A stretch of DNA of 64,000 nucleotides from Photobacterium atrarenae (GCF_024380015.1 NZ_CP101508.1:2356902-2420901); one strand, 5' to 3'. Shown: positions 40,258 through 50,418, numbered from the stretch's first letter. A program made the numbers and translations. Notes: generated by a model from the sequence alone, not told the origin.

Positions 40258-41472
40258 ATGCACAACATCGGGATGTCATCCAAATTAAATAACGTCTGCT
40301 ACGACATACGGGGACCGGTCCTCAAACAGGCCAAACGCATGGAAGAGGAAGGCCATAAGATTCTGAAACTGAACATCGGTAACCCGGCCCCGTTTGGTTT
40401 CGATGCCCCCGATGAAATCCTGGTGGACGTGATCCGCAACCTGCCGACTTCGCAAGGCTACAGTGACTCAAAAGGCATTTACTCAGCGCGCAAAGCTGTG
40501 GTGCAGCACTATCAGAAGCGCGGCATGCTGGATATGGATGTCGAAGATGTCTACATCGGCAATGGTGTCTCGGAACTGATCATGATGGCGATGCAGGCAC
40601 TGCTCAATAACGGTGACGAAATCCTGGTGCCTGCACCGGACTATCCGCTGTGGACCGCGGCCGTCTCACTCTCCGGCGGGAATGCGGTGCACTATACCTG
40701 TGACGAAAACGCTGACTGGTATCCTGATCTGGATGATATTCGCAGCAAAATCACCCCAAGCACCCGCGGGATTGTGCTGATCAACCCGAATAACCCGACC
40801 GGCGCGGTTTACAGCCGCGATTTCCTGAAAGAAGTGGTGGAAATTGCCCGCCAGCACAAACTGATTATTTTTGCCGATGAGATCTACGACAAAATCCTGT
40901 ATGAAGGGGCGCAGCACCACTCCATCGCGCCGCTGGCAGAAGATGTGTTCTGCGTCACCTTCAACGGCCTGTCCAAGTCTTACCGGGTCTGCGGTTTTCG
41001 TGCCGGCTGGATGATCCTGTCCGGGCCGCGTCATTTAGCCAAAGGCTATATCGAGGCGCTGGAGATGCTTTCCTCCATGCGCCTGTGTGCCAACGTCCCG
41101 ATGCAGCATGCGATCCAGACCGCGCTTGGCGGCTATCAAAGTATCAATGAATTGATCCTGCCCGGCGGGCGATTACTCGAGCAGCGCGATAAAGCCTATG
41201 ACATGCTGACCGCGATCCCCGGCGTTTCCTGCGTCAAACCGAAAGGCGCGCTGTACCTGTTTCCGAAACTTGATCAGAAGAAGTTCAATATTGTCGATGA
41301 TGAGCGGATGGTACTGGACTTTCTGCAACAGGAGAAAGTCCTGGTGGTGCACGGCACCGGCTTTAACTGGAAACAACCGGACCACTTCCGTATCGTGACC
41401 CTGCCCCGGGTCGACGATCTGGAAATGGCGATCGGACGCCTGGAGCGTTTCCTCCATTGCTATCGCCAGTAA
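40258..41472 (+). CDS. alaA: Glutamate-pyruvate (alanine) aminotransferase AlaA
   Basis: PLP enzyme forming alanine from pyruvate and glutamate. The 404 residues match E. coli AlaA (405) from SSKLNNVCYDIRGPVLKQAK onward, with NIGNPAPFGFDAPDEIL, INPNNPTGAVYS, the aspartate in IIFADEIYDKILY and the PLP lysine in FNGLSKSYRVCGFRAGW. An upstream TTG-initiated frame adds 13 residues and is rejected because AGGA stands 8 bases before the ATG at 40258. A terminator follows. The alaA-yfbR pair is also found in E. coli. Confidence 0.95.
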   Translation: MHNIGMSSKLNNVCYDIRGPVLKQAKRMEEEGHKILKLNIGNPAPFGFDAPDEILVDVIRNLPTSQGYSDSKGIYSARKAVVQHYQKRGMLDMDVEDVYIGNGVSELIMMAMQALLNNGDEILVPAPDYPLWTAAVSLSGGNAVHYTCDENADWYPDLDDIRSKITPSTRGIVLINPNNPTGAVYSRDFLKEVVEIARQHKLIIFADEIYDKILYEGAQHHSIAPLAEDVFCVTFNGLSKSYRVCGFRAGWMILSGPRHLAKGYIEALEMLSSMRLCANVPMQHAIQTALGGYQSINELILPGGRLLEQRDKAYDMLTAIPGVSCVKPKGALYLFPKLDQKKFNIVDDERMVLDFLQQEKVLVVHGTGFNWKQPDHFRIVTLPRVDDLEMAIGRLERFLHCYRQ

Positions 41473-41484
41473 ACGCTGTTACTC

Positions 41485-41510
41485 AGCCCCGTCTCATCGG
41501 GGCTTTTCTT
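41485..41510 (+). terminator. Rho-independent terminator of alaA
   Basis: AGCCCCG, loop TCTCAT, CGGGGCT, then TTTCTTT, 13 bases after the alaA stop. Confidence 0.85.
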
Positions 41511-41537
41511 TACCTTCCTGTTCCCTTTATCATGTTA

Positions 41538-41699
41538 ATACCAATCACAGTAAGTCAGTGATCAGAGATAGCGCAGGAAAAATGTTTGAGAACAAAGCAG
41601 CATTTTTCGATAAGTCGTGACGCTACAATCAAAAATTCTAACGCAGTTATCGAGCATTTTAACAAGCGAGAATGAACCCTTATTTACTACGATTGGTAT
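41538..41699. mobile_element. MITE-like element of 162 bases
   Basis: The ends ATACCAATCACAGTAA (41538-41553) and TTACTACGATTGGTAT (41684-41699) are inverted repeats matching at 14 of 16 positions. The body has no reading frame of its own and contains GTTTGAGAACAAAGCAGC and AATTCTAACGCAGTTATCG, which I recall as a sequence scattered between genes of Vibrio, Photobacterium and Shewanella. It fits a non-autonomous transposable element. It lies between the alaA terminator and yfbR and may alter yfbR expression. A flanking TA on both sides may be the target duplication. Confidence 0.7.
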
Positions 41700-41732
41700 A
41701 AATATGCACCGTCGCTGCTGAGAAGTACTGAA

Positions 41733-42317
41733 ATGAAAAAGAGCCATTTTTTTGCCCACCTGGCACGAATGAACCTGATCCAACGCTGGCCGCTGATGCG
41801 CTGTGTATCCAGTGAGAATATCTCCGAACACAGCCTGCAGGTCGCCTTTGTCGCCCATGCACTGGCACTGATCAAAAACCGTAAGTTCGGCGGCAATGTC
41901 AACCCGGAGCGTATCGCCCTGCTCGGTATGTTTCATGACACCAGCGAAGTGCTGACCGGCGACATGCCAACCCCGATCAAGTATTTCAATCCGGCCATTG
42001 CCGAGGAATACAAAAAAATTGAACTGGCCGCCGAGAAGAAGCTGCTGTCAATGCTGCCGGAAGAATTCCGCGATGACTATGCCCCGCTGCTCGACAGCGA
42101 GCAGATCAACCAGGCAGAGTATGCCATGGTGAAACAGGCCGATAGCTTATGTGCTTACCTCAAATGCCTGGAAGAGCTCAACGCCGGCAACCACGAGTTC
42201 ACCCAGGCAAAAAAACGCCTGGAAGACACCTTGGCCGCGCGCACCAGCCCGGAAATGACGTACTTCCTAGAAACCTTTGCCGATAGTTTTAACCTGACGC
42301 TGGACGATATCAGTTAA
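41733..42317 (+). CDS. yfbR: 5'-deoxynucleotidase YfbR
   Basis: HD-domain enzyme that dephosphorylates deoxynucleoside 5'-monophosphates. The 194 residues contain the metal histidine in [19 protein letters not shown], the HD pair in [14 protein letters not shown] and the distal aspartate in [19 protein letters not shown]. coli YfbR is 199 residues. The stop overlaps the next start as TAATG, so it is coupled to the dGTPase-family gene; both act on deoxynucleotides, which suggests a joint role in pool control. A MITE-like element ends 33 bases upstream. Confidence 0.94.
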   Translation: MKKSHFFAHLARMNLIQRWPLMRCVSSENISEHSLQVAFVAHALALIKNRKFGGNVNPERIALLGMFHDTSEVLTGDMPTPIKYFNPAIAEEYKKIELAAEKKLLSMLPEEFRDDYAPLLDSEQINQAEYAMVKQADSLCAYLKCLEELNAGNHEFTQAKKRLEDTLAARTSPEMTYFLETFADSFNLTLDDIS

Positions 42318-43684
42318 TGAAGGAATTTAACCACCATCCCGGCTGGGAAAGCCGGATCAGCAACGAGCAGAAAATGCGGCGCAATGATCACCGCTCACCA
42401 TTCCAACGTGATCGTGCCCGGATTCTGCACTCCGCCGCGTTTCGCCGCCTGCAGGCGAAAACCCAGGTCCATGGCGCCGGCCATCACGACTTCTACCGCA
42501 CCCGACTGACCCATTCTTTGGAAGCCTCACAGATCGGCACCGGGATTGTCGCCCAGTTGAAAATCAAACAGCCCGACTTCCGGGGCCTGCTACCGTCCAC
42601 CAGTCTGATGGAAAGCCTGTGCCTGGCCCATGATATCGGTCATCCGCCGTTTGGTCATGGCGGCGAAGTCGCGCTGAACTATATGATGCGCGACCACGGC
42701 GGCTTTGAAGGCAATGCTCAGACTTTTCGTATTGTAACCCTGCTCGAACCCTACACCGAGCACTACGGGATGAACCTCTCCCGCCGCACCCTACTTGGTT
42801 TACTGAAATACCCGGCGCTAATCAGTACCACCCGGGCAATCGAGCACCCACCGGAAGTCAGCCACTTTCGCCACCTGCGCGCCAAAGACTGGCATCCGGC
42901 CAAAGGGATCTACAACGATGATCAGGCCACGCTCGACTGGGTGCTGGCCCTGCTCTCTGAGCACGACCGGCAGCTTTTCAGCCAGATGCGCCAGCCACGC
43001 AGCCACCCGACCGAGCATTTGAAAACCCGGTTTAAATCACTCGATTGCTCCATAATGGAACTGGCGGACGATATTGCCTACGGGGTTCATGATCTGGAAG
43101 ATGCGATCGTCATGGGTATTGTTACCCGCGAGCAATGGCATGAAGCGGCCGCCAGCCAGCTGGCTGAAAGCGGGGAGCCCTGGCTGGAGAGCCATATCGG
43201 CCACCTGAGCGAGCAATTGTTCGGCAGCCACTATGAGCGCAAAGATGCCATCGGCGCGCTAGTCAATGCCCTGCTCACCGCCATCCATATCGCACCGTCG
43301 ATTCAAAATGGCGTGGATAGCTTCGAAGAGCCGCTGTTGCAGTGGAACGCTTTTCTCTCCGAGCCGATGGAGCGGGTGCTCACCATCCTCAAGCACTTCG
43401 TCAGTGAATACGTGGTGAAAAAGCCGGAGATCCAGTTACTGGAGTATAAAGGGCAGCAACTGGTGATGGAGCTGTTCGATACCTTCGCCGCCGACCCCGA
43501 GCGCCTGCTGCCGGCCGATACCCGAACACGCTGGTTAACTGCGGCCAACCGGGGAGAGAATGCCCATCGCGTAATCGCAGATTATATCTCAAACATGACC
43601 GACGGTTACGCACAGCGCCTCTACAGCACTTTGTTCCAGCCCACGGCAGCCGCCGGGCTCAACCATGAAGGGCAAGGGTTCTAG
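42317..43684 (+). CDS. dGTPase-family dNTP triphosphohydrolase
   Basis: 455-residue HD-superfamily enzyme predicted to split dNTPs into deoxynucleoside and triphosphate. The conserved residues are [14 protein letters not shown] (histidine), [17 protein letters not shown] (HD) and the later aspartate in [17 protein letters not shown]. The N-terminal [20 protein letters not shown] is typical of dGTPase-like proteins. It is translationally coupled to yfbR (TAATG). Homologues in Vibrio can be less specific for dGTP than E. coli Dgt, so I leave the substrate open. Weak inverted repeat behind the stop, no strong terminator. Confidence 0.9.
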   Translation: MKEFNHHPGWESRISNEQKMRRNDHRSPFQRDRARILHSAAFRRLQAKTQVHGAGHHDFYRTRLTHSLEASQIGTGIVAQLKIKQPDFRGLLPSTSLMESLCLAHDIGHPPFGHGGEVALNYMMRDHGGFEGNAQTFRIVTLLEPYTEHYGMNLSRRTLLGLLKYPALISTTRAIEHPPEVSHFRHLRAKDWHPAKGIYNDDQATLDWVLALLSEHDRQLFSQMRQPRSHPTEHLKTRFKSLDCSIMELADDIAYGVHDLEDAIVMGIVTREQWHEAAASQLAESGEPWLESHIGHLSEQLFGSHYERKDAIGALVNALLTAIHIAPSIQNGVDSFEEPLLQWNAFLSEPMERVLTILKHFVSEYVVKKPEIQLLEYKGQQLVMELFDTFAADPERLLPADTRTRWLTAANRGENAHRVIADYISNMTDGYAQRLYSTLFQPTAAAGLNHEGQGF

Positions 43685-43737
43685 CTGGCCGAACCCTATC
43701 AGAGAGCAGGCAAACAGGGGCTGGTGACGATCCCCTG

Positions 43738-44349
43738 TCAGCTCGTATAATTGCGTTCAAATACCCCAGGCGGCATATGCCGGATTTGCGTGTCAATCAT
43801 CTGCTCAAACGTCTCAAGTAGCGGGGTAAACTTACCCTCGCCTTCCAGAGCAGTCAGCGCCAGATAGCCGGCCTCGACAGTCGACACCCCCTGGACCTTC
43901 GGCGATTTTCGGATCCGGTAGTTTCCCTGTTCGGCGTTATCCAGCGACACCGTCTGCAACCCCTGCAAGTTTTTCGACAGCTGCCAGATTTTGTAAGCTT
44001 TCTTCCAGGTTCCATCAAGCAGGATCAGTGTCCGGCGCCGGTGAGCAGGCAGAGGGGCATCAGCCAGTTGCGAAATCGGCATCGCCGCCTCCCCCGGATA
44101 CACCAGGTACGCATCACGATCCGGTTGTGCCAACAGCGTATTCAGCTCAGGGTGCTCAGAAAAATCTTCCCCGACCCACAGCCGGGCACCGGGAAGCGAT
44201 AACGTCAGGATCCGCGCTGTCCCAATCGCCCGTTTCACCTCAGAAGGGTGTTGTAATATCCACAGTTCAGTTTTAGCATCAAGAACTTGGATCCAGCGGC
44301 AGATACAGGCTTTTTTAGCTTTACCGCACTGCTCACAATATCGACTCAT
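43738..44349 (-). CDS. DTW-domain protein, probable tRNA-uridine aminocarboxypropyltransferase
   Basis: 203 residues. The N-terminal zinc cysteines are in YCEQCGKAKKACICRW, and the DTW motif appears as LILLDGTWKKAYKIW near residue 110, followed by KSPKVQGVSTVEA. E. coli members (TapT/YfiP and YtfP-like proteins) transfer the aminocarboxypropyl group from SAM to a tRNA uridine (acp3U); this gene is probably one of them, but which tRNA position is unclear. Its ATG is only 10 bases from the start of the divergent rhomboid gene. Confidence 0.85.
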   Translation of the reverse strand: MSRYCEQCGKAKKACICRWIQVLDAKTELWILQHPSEVKRAIGTARILTLSLPGARLWVGEDFSEHPELNTLLAQPDRDAYLVYPGEAAMPISQLADAPLPAHRRRTLILLDGTWKKAYKIWQLSKNLQGLQTVSLDNAEQGNYRIRKSPKVQGVSTVEAGYLALTALEGEGKFTPLLETFEQMIDTQIRHMPPGVFERNYTS

Positions 44350-44359
44350 CGAGGTAACC

Positions 44360-44929
44360 TTGTCTCTTCGTATTTATCTGATACTCGCCGCCCTGCTGTT
44401 GGCCATCACTCAGTTACCAGCTATCCAGGCTTGGCTGGCCTGGGATCGTCAGGCCATCCAGGCCGGCGAGATGTGGCGGATCCTAACAGGAAACCTCACC
44501 CATACCAATTGGCCACACATGCTCATGAATACCCTGGCGCTGGCGATTATCAGTTTTATCTTCCGCGCCCATGTTCATCTCAAGTCCTATACCACGCTCA
44601 TCCTGGGGCTGTCAGCGGTGGTTGGCATCGCCATTCTGGCCAGCGATATCCACTGGTATGCAGGCTTGTCCGGGGTGCTCCACGGTCTATTCGCCTGGGG
44701 GGTAGTCAAAGATATCCAGGCCCGCCAAAAAGGCGGTTGGCTGTTACTCCTAGGTTTGGGCGTAAAAGTCGGCTGGGAACAGGTCGTAGGCGGGTCCGCC
44801 AGTTCAGAAGCCCTGATTGGGGCCCGGGTGGCAATAGAAGCCCATTTGGCCGGTGCGCTAGCCGGCGGGCTGATTGCGCTCGGCTGCATTATCTGGAAGC
44901 ACCAAATTCAGAGAAGCGACTCTATCTGA
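44360..44929 (+). CDS. rrtA: Rhombosortase, rhomboid-family protease
   Basis: 189-residue inner-membrane serine protease with six hydrophobic segments and no extra domains. The catalytic serine lies in HWYAGLSGVLHGLFAWG (GxSG, followed by the His three residues on), and the upstream HTNWPHMLMNTLAL has the His and Asn oxyanion residues. The short size and neighbours (DTW protein, dGTPase) match rhombosortase of vibrios, which processes proteins with a GlyGly-CTERM tail. The start is TTG with GAGG five bases upstream (44351-44354). No GlyGly-CTERM protein is encoded in this window. Confidence 0.85.
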   Translation: MSLRIYLILAALLLAITQLPAIQAWLAWDRQAIQAGEMWRILTGNLTHTNWPHMLMNTLALAIISFIFRAHVHLKSYTTLILGLSAVVGIAILASDIHWYAGLSGVLHGLFAWGVVKDIQARQKGGWLLLLGLGVKVGWEQVVGGSASSEALIGARVAIEAHLAGALAGGLIALGCIIWKHQIQRSDSI

Positions 44930-44943
44930 GATAGTGGATAAAA

Positions 44944-44985
44944 CGGTGCCCGGGTTATCATCATCCGTTACGGGCACCGCCTTTC
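44944..44985 (+). terminator. Probable terminator of rrtA
   Basis: CGGTGCCCG (44944-44952) and CGGGCACCG (44971-44979) are complementary with an 18-base loop, followed by the weak tract CCTTTC, 14 bases after the rrtA stop. Confidence 0.55.
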
Positions 44986-45016
44986 ACCGTCAGTCCATCG
45001 TGCTCAGCACAGTAAT

Positions 45017-45304
45017 TTACAGCAGGATTCTCGCCCGGTTTTTCTCGACCGTCGCAACGCCAATCCCTTTCACCTTGGCTAAATCTTCAGCTGAGCTAAA
45101 CTTTCCGTGCGTCTCACGGTAAGCGATAATCTTCGCCGCTTTGTCCGGACCAATGCCAATCAGCAAATTATCCAGCTCTTCTGCATTAGCGGTATTGATA
45201 TTGACAGTGATGGTGATCCCCTCATGGGGATCCTGATCGGCCAGTGCCAGTGGAGACAGACAGAGTGTCAGGGTCAGCATCAGGCTTTGTATCAACGTTT
45301 TCAT
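45017..45304 (-). CDS. comEA: Periplasmic helix-hairpin-helix protein ComEA
   Basis: 95 residues from the ATG at 45304, which has GAGG six bases upstream; a longer frame to 45376 lacks such a site. A cleavable signal peptide (MKTLIQSLMLTLTLCLSPLALA) leads to a double helix-hairpin-helix DNA-binding domain: VNINTANAEELDNLLIGIG and DLAKVKGIGVATVEKNR. In Vibrio ComEA binds incoming DNA in the periplasm and is needed for natural transformation. Located directly downstream of ppiD, the normal vibrio arrangement, but separated by a terminator. Confidence 0.9.
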   Translation of the reverse strand: MKTLIQSLMLTLTLCLSPLALADQDPHEGITITVNINTANAEELDNLLIGIGPDKAAKIIAYRETHGKFSSAEDLAKVKGIGVATVEKNRARILL

Positions 45305-45397
45305 TGCAAACCTCGTGTATTTGATTTCAACAAGACTGATACGCAGATTAATCCACGGAGCCGCCGAGTAAATCACAAATCGAAGGTAAGCGCCGAA

Positions 45398-45427
45398 AAA
45401 ACGACGGGCCGCACAAGGGCGGCCCGT
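45398..45427 (-). terminator. Rho-independent terminator of ppiD
   Basis: ACGGGCCGC, loop ACAAGG, GCGGCCCGT (45404-45427); on the minus strand CGTTTTTT follows. It starts 22 bases after the ppiD stop. Confidence 0.85.
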
Positions 45428-45448
45428 CTAGTAATCGCTCGATTACAA

Positions 45449-47338
45449 TTAATTTTCAACTGGTTCCAAAGTCGGATAGCTGACATCTGCGGTGGTGCGC
45501 AGCACTTCCAGGGTCGCCATGATATCGCGCTGAGCATTCATCTGCTCCACCTGGCTCGCCATCTGGCTGTCGGTTGCCTCCGGTGCCACGCTGGCCTCAA
45601 CGACTTTATCCAGGGCAATGATCATCACATTGCCCTGCGTATCGCGCGTCATCCCGTAGACAGGTTGCTCGCCTTCGGGCTTGGCCAGACCGAACGCAAC
45701 ACGAGACAGCATCGGATTCTCTCCGGCGCGTTCAATCGTCTGCGCTTCACTGAAGCTGAGATCTTCTTGCTCAAGGACTGCCGTATTGCCTTCACGCAGC
45801 GCGGCAATCACCTCATCAGCTTTGCTTTGTGCGGCCTGCTCACCTTTTTGCGCCGCCAGTTGCTGACGCGCCGTATCCGCAACGTCTTCAAATGGCAACA
45901 GCATCTCGTCACGGGCGTCTTCAACACGAACGACGATCACATGCTCAGGACCAATCTCGATCACTTCCGAATTCAGGCCATCTTCTCGCACTTCCGGGCT
46001 GTACAACGCCTGCAAAACAGCAGGGTTGGCCAGCACGCCTGGCGCCGCGTCGCGGGCGAAGAAGTCCGTGTACTGAACTTTGGCATCCACAGCTTTCGCC
46101 GCATCTTCCAGCGAGTCTGGCATTTCAAAAGCGGTTTCAGCCAGCTGCGTCTGCAGATCATAGAAAGCTTCCGCAGCGCCCTGCTCGCGCAGATCGGCAA
46201 TGATCTCATCGCGTACATCGGCAAACGGCTTCACTTCAGAGGCTTTAATCTCATCAAGCTTAATGATGTGAAAACCAAACGACGATTGTACCAGCTCGGA
46301 AATCTCGCCCGGATTCAGGGCGAATGCGGCATCTTCAAACGCCGGATCCATCACCCCGCGCTCGAACCAGTCCAGCTGGCCGCCATCTTTACCGCTGAAG
46401 GTATCATCAGATTCAGTTTTCGCCAGCTCGGCAAAATCATCCCCCTTCTTGAGCTGTACCAGCAGTGCTTCCGCTTTGGCTTTAGCCTCATCGCTGTCAC
46501 CCTGGATCAGGATATGACTCGCTTTACGCTGCTCAGCCGTCGCATACTTGCTGCGGTGCTCATCATAATAAGCCCTGGCTTCTGCTTCCGTCACATCCAG
46601 CGTTTCTTTCAGCCCCTGGCCAGACAGCTCAATGTAAGCCGCTTTCACTTGCTCCGGACGGGTAAACAGCGCCGGGTTTTGCTCGTAGTAAGCTTTCACT
46701 TCCTCGTCAGTGAGTTCAACACGCTGTTTAAAGTCAGCCAATTCCAGCGTCAGATGACGGACCACACGCTGCTGCTGCTCCAGTTTAGTCAAGGCAGTCA
46801 GCTCATAGTCCAGGGCAAAGTCACTGCTCTGCAGCGCGCCCAGCAGTTGCTGACGCAGCATATCCGTACGGATTGTTTCAGCGAACCGGTCCGGCGTGAA
46901 GCCGGCACGACGCAGCAGGCTGTTGTACAGCTCGTTGTCAAATGTACCTTCGCGCTGGAACTCCGGCATTTCGACAATCGCCTCACGAACCTGCTCATCA
47001 CTGATGCGCATGCCCAGAGCATTTGCACGCTCCTCAATCAGGACATCATTGACCAGACGGTCGAGCACACTACGACGGAACTGCTGAACGTAAGCCGGAT
47101 CGCCCATCAGCGTGTTGAAGTAATCTCCCAGCTGCGACTGCATCCGGTTCCGCTCATTCTGATAAGCCTGCTCAAACTCACGCTGACTGATTTTCCGGTC
47201 ATCAATTTTCGCAGCAACCTGCTCACCGCCACCGGCAAGATAGCTGCCGACGCCGGCAAAAATAAAAGAAAAAATAATCAGGCCAAGAATGATCTTAACC
47301 CAAATGCTGCTAGCGCCTTCGCGCATACGCTCCATCAT
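45449..47338 (-). CDS. ppiD: Periplasmic chaperone PpiD
   Basis: Inner-membrane-anchored parvulin-like protein that helps newly secreted proteins fold near the Sec translocon. The 629 residues (E. coli 623) begin with a short cytosolic part and one membrane anchor at about 16-34 (ILGLIIFSFIFAGVGSYLAG), then a SurA-like N-domain, and a parvulin domain around residues 265-360 (ASHILIQGD, GGQLDWFERGVMDPAFEDA, SSFGFHIIKLDEI). The fold is complete. It follows hupB, as in E. coli, with a hupB terminator in between. Confidence 0.95.
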   Translation of the reverse strand: MMERMREGASSIWVKIILGLIIFSFIFAGVGSYLAGGGEQVAAKIDDRKISQREFEQAYQNERNRMQSQLGDYFNTLMGDPAYVQQFRRSVLDRLVNDVLIEERANALGMRISDEQVREAIVEMPEFQREGTFDNELYNSLLRRAGFTPDRFAETIRTDMLRQQLLGALQSSDFALDYELTALTKLEQQQRVVRHLTLELADFKQRVELTDEEVKAYYEQNPALFTRPEQVKAAYIELSGQGLKETLDVTEAEARAYYDEHRSKYATAEQRKASHILIQGDSDEAKAKAEALLVQLKKGDDFAELAKTESDDTFSGKDGGQLDWFERGVMDPAFEDAAFALNPGEISELVQSSFGFHIIKLDEIKASEVKPFADVRDEIIADLREQGAAEAFYDLQTQLAETAFEMPDSLEDAAKAVDAKVQYTDFFARDAAPGVLANPAVLQALYSPEVREDGLNSEVIEIGPEHVIVVRVEDARDEMLLPFEDVADTARQQLAAQKGEQAAQSKADEVIAALREGNTAVLEQEDLSFSEAQTIERAGENPMLSRVAFGLAKPEGEQPVYGMTRDTQGNVMIIALDKVVEASVAPEATDSQMASQVEQMNAQRDIMATLEVLRTTADVSYPTLEPVEN

Positions 47339-47442
47339 AGTCTGCCGTATCTCCTACTTAATTCGATCGGGCACGGGGTTGTGAAGAATGCTTTACGTCC
47401 CGGGCTCGGCCCAGAGACAAAAATATCACACAGTTTCAAAGT

Positions 47443-47468
47443 AAAAAAAGCGCATCAACCTGATGCGC
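47443..47468 (-). terminator. Rho-independent terminator of hupB
   Basis: GCGCATCA, loop of 3, TGATGCGC (47450-47468); on the minus strand seven T follow (47449-47443). Confidence 0.9.
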
Positions 47469-47552
47469 CTTCATCTTCATGCCAGGTTAACCTAGGGTAT
47501 GACACCCGGCATCAATCATTGTTCAATTCCAACAGCGCCGAAATAACGACGA

Positions 47553-47825
47553 TTAGTTTACAGAATCTTTCAGCGCTTTACCGGCTTTGAAGCCCGGTAC
47601 TTTCGCTGCAGAAATCTGGATCTCTTCGCCGGTTTGCGGGTTACGGCCAGTACGCGCCGCACGCTCACGAACGGAAAAAGTGCCGAAACCAACCAAGGCA
47701 ACCTGATCACCAGCTTTCAGCGAATCAGCAACCGCATCAATGAAGGCGTCCAGCGCACGGCCAGCAGACGCTTTAGAAATATCTGCATTTTCAGCGATTT
47801 TATCAACTAACTGAGTTTTGTTCAC
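47553..47825 (-). CDS. hupB: DNA-binding protein HU-beta
   Basis: Nucleoid-associated protein that bends DNA without sequence preference. Exactly 90 residues with [20 protein letters not shown] at the start, [20 protein letters not shown] with the intercalating proline in the beta arm, and [20 protein letters not shown] at the end. The location between lon and ppiD identifies the beta subunit. Codon use is strongly biased, in keeping with high expression. Own promoter candidate upstream and own terminator downstream. Confidence 0.97.
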   Translation of the reverse strand: MNKTQLVDKIAENADISKASAGRALDAFIDAVADSLKAGDQVALVGFGTFSVRERAARTGRNPQTGEEIQISAAKVPGFKAGKALKDSVN

Positions 47826-47909
47826 GATTTCATCCCCTCTATGAACCTTGTCCGCATGCCACGGTGACCTTCACTTGTCAGGTGCGGACAGAAAAAGATA
47901 TCAGGCCTA

Positions 47910-47918
47910 AGTATATCA
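47910..47918 (-). promoter_or_regulatory. Candidate hupB promoter, extended -10
   Basis: On the minus strand TGATATACT is a TG-N-TATACT extended -10 element, about 85 bases before the hupB ATG. The -35 is weak, which is usual for such promoters. Confidence 0.4.
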
Positions 47919-47996
47919 GCACAGAACACCTGAGATACGGGTAAGTATTGATATTATTGGGCTCACAGCCAAATCAGACCTAACTTATAGCGATAC

Positions 47997-48039
47997 AAAA
48001 AAACGCTGACAAGGCTTTTTGCACTTGAAAGCGTTTTTT
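47997..48039 (-). terminator. Rho-independent terminator of lon
   Basis: On the minus strand AAAACGCT-TT-CAAG pairs with CTTG-TC-AGCGTTTT, a two-part stem around a loop, and seven T follow at 48003-47997. It begins 6 bases after the lon stop. Confidence 0.85.
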
Positions 48040-48045
48040 CATAGA

Positions 48046-50418
48046 TTAACTTTGCTGCATGTCACTGTTTTGGGCGTTGACCAGTTCGATACCCGTTGGA
48101 TTATTCTGCAGCGCAACTGTCAGCACTTCATCAATCCAGCGGACCGGACGAACCTCCAGATCAGCAATTACGTTATCCGGGATCTCTTCTAGGTCACGTT
48201 CGTTCTCTTTCGGGATCAGCACCGTCTTAATGCCACCGCGATGCGCCGCCAGCAGTTTCTCTTTCAACCCACCAATCGGCAGCACTTCACCACGCAGGGT
48301 AATTTCGCCGGTCATGGCCACATCGCCCCGCACCGGGTTCCCGGTCAGGCTGGAGACCAGCGCAGTACACATTGCGATCCCGGCACTCGGGCCGTCTTTC
48401 GGCGTCGCACCTTCTGGCACATGGACATGGATATCACGTTTCTCATAGAAGTCTTTATCAACGCCCAGACGCTCAGCACGGCTGCGAACCACGGTCAGTG
48501 CGGCCTGAATCGACTCTTGCATCACATCACCCAGCGAGCCGGTATAAGTCAGCTTGCCTTTGCCCGGCATCGATTCGGTTTCAATGGTCAGCAGATCGCC
48601 GCCCACTTCCGTCCATGCCAACCCGGTGACCTGACCAATGCGGTTATTTTCTTCTGCTTTCCCGTAATCAAAACGCTGCACACCCAGGTAATCTTTCAGA
48701 TTTTCCTGAGTAATCGTCACTTGCTTCAATTCCGGCTTAAGCAGGATCTCTTTCACGGCCTTGCGGCACAGTTTAGAAATTTCACGCTCGAGACTTCGCA
48801 CACCCGCCTCACGGGTGTAGTAGCGGATAATCCCGATCAGCGCCGAGTCATCCACTTCAATTTCACCCACTTTGAGGCCGTTACGCTTGATTTGCTTCTC
48901 AAGCAGGTGACGCTTGGCGATGTTGAGCTTCTCATCTTCGGTATAACCCGACAGACGGATCACTTCCATCCGATCCAGCAGCGGACCCGGAATGTTCATT
49001 GAGTTCGAGGTCGCCACGAACATCACATCCGACAGATCGTAATCCACTTCCAGGTAATGATCGTTAAAAGCATTGTTCTGTTCCGGATCCAATACTTCCA
49101 GCAGTGCTGAAGACGGATCGCCACGCATGTCTGATGACATTTTGTCGATCTCATCGAGCAGGAACAGTGGGTTTTTCACCCCGACCTTGGCCATTTTCTG
49201 GATCAGCTTACCCGGCATTGACCCGATGTAAGTCCGACGGTGTCCGCGGATCTCAGCTTCATCACGCACGCCGCCGAGTGCCATCCGAACGTACTTCCGG
49301 CCGGTTGCTGCGGCAATCGACTGCCCCAGAGAAGTCTTACCGACCCCGGGTGGACCAACCAGACACAGAATCGGACCTTTAAGCTTGTTGATCCGGCTCT
49401 GTACCGCCAGATACTCCAGAATGCGCTCTTTCACCCGCTCCAGGCCATAATGGTCAGCGTTGAGCACTTCCTCGGCCTTGGCCAGGTTTTTCTTCACCTT
49501 CGAGCGCTTATGCCAGGGCACACTCAGCATCCAGTCGATATAACCGCGCACCACCGTCGCTTCCGCTGACATCGGTGACATCATCTTCAGCTTCTGCAGC
49601 TCCTGCTCGGTTTTCTCCCGCGCTTCAGCCGGCATTTTCGACTCTTCAATCTTTTTCTTCAGCGACTCGAACTCATCCGGCGCATCATCCAGCTCACCCA
49701 GCTCTTTCTGAATGGCCTTCATCTGCTCGTTGAGGTAATACTCACGCTGACTTTTTTCCATCTGCTTCTTCACGCGGCCGCGAATGCGCTTCTCGACCTG
49801 CAGCAGATCAATCTCGGACTCCATCATCGCCATCAGGAATTCCAGTCGTTCCGTGATATCGATGATCTCCAACACTTTTTGCTTGTCGGCCAGCTTCAGC
49901 GGCATATGCGCGGCGATGGTATCCGCCAGACGAGCCGCTTCATCAATCCCGTTCAGTGACGTCAGCACTTCCGGCGGGATCTTCTTGTTCAGCTTGATAA
50001 AGCCTTCAAACTGATTGATCGCGGTGCGGACCAGGACTTCCTGCTCACGCTCATCCATCTCCTGAGTCATCAGGAACTCAGCGTCGGCGACAAAGAATTC
50101 ATCATCACGCAGGTTATTGACCTTAGCGCGTTGCTGACCTTCCACCAGTACTTTAACTGTACCGTCCGGCAGTTTCAGCAACTGGAGAATCGTCGCGACC
50201 GTACCGACACTGTACAAATCTTCAATCGCAGGCTCATCGGTTGCCGCTTCTTTCTGGGCAACCAGTAGGATCTGCTTATTGTCGTCCATTGCCGATTCCA
50301 GGCAACGAATGGATTTATCCCGGCCTACAAACAATGGAATGACCATATGAGGGTAGACCACCACATCACGCAGTGGCAGAACGGGGATCTCAAGGCGTTC
50401 CGAACGCTCCAGGTTCAT
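48046..50418 (-). CDS. lon: ATP-dependent protease Lon
   Basis: Cytosolic AAA+ serine protease that removes misfolded and regulatory proteins. From the ATG at 50418 the protein has 790 residues (E. coli 784) and opens [20 protein letters not shown]. It shows the N-domain, the AAA module with Walker [14 protein letters not shown] and Walker [12 protein letters not shown], and the Ser-Lys protease domain with [12 protein letters not shown] and [14 protein letters not shown]. An upstream in-frame start at 50481 would add 21 unconserved residues across the heat-shock promoter and is rejected. The sigma-32 promoter upstream and the clpX terminator show it is a separate unit. Confidence 0.97.
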   Translation of the reverse strand: MNLERSERLEIPVLPLRDVVVYPHMVIPLFVGRDKSIRCLESAMDDNKQILLVAQKEAATDEPAIEDLYSVGTVATILQLLKLPDGTVKVLVEGQQRAKVNNLRDDEFFVADAEFLMTQEMDEREQEVLVRTAINQFEGFIKLNKKIPPEVLTSLNGIDEAARLADTIAAHMPLKLADKQKVLEIIDITERLEFLMAMMESEIDLLQVEKRIRGRVKKQMEKSQREYYLNEQMKAIQKELGELDDAPDEFESLKKKIEESKMPAEAREKTEQELQKLKMMSPMSAEATVVRGYIDWMLSVPWHKRSKVKKNLAKAEEVLNADHYGLERVKERILEYLAVQSRINKLKGPILCLVGPPGVGKTSLGQSIAAATGRKYVRMALGGVRDEAEIRGHRRTYIGSMPGKLIQKMAKVGVKNPLFLLDEIDKMSSDMRGDPSSALLEVLDPEQNNAFNDHYLEVDYDLSDVMFVATSNSMNIPGPLLDRMEVIRLSGYTEDEKLNIAKRHLLEKQIKRNGLKVGEIEVDDSALIGIIRYYTREAGVRSLEREISKLCRKAVKEILLKPELKQVTITQENLKDYLGVQRFDYGKAEENNRIGQVTGLAWTEVGGDLLTIETESMPGKGKLTYTGSLGDVMQESIQAALTVVRSRAERLGVDKDFYEKRDIHVHVPEGATPKDGPSAGIAMCTALVSSLTGNPVRGDVAMTGEITLRGEVLPIGGLKEKLLAAHRGGIKTVLIPKENERDLEEIPDNVIADLEVRPVRWIDEVLTVALQNNPTGIELVNAQNSDMQQS

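Noticed and set aside
45107..47590. An 827-codon open frame on the plus strand
   Set aside because: It lies entirely opposite ppiD and comEA, has no recognisable domain and a composition rich in His, Arg and Leu typical of antisense frames of GC-rich genes.
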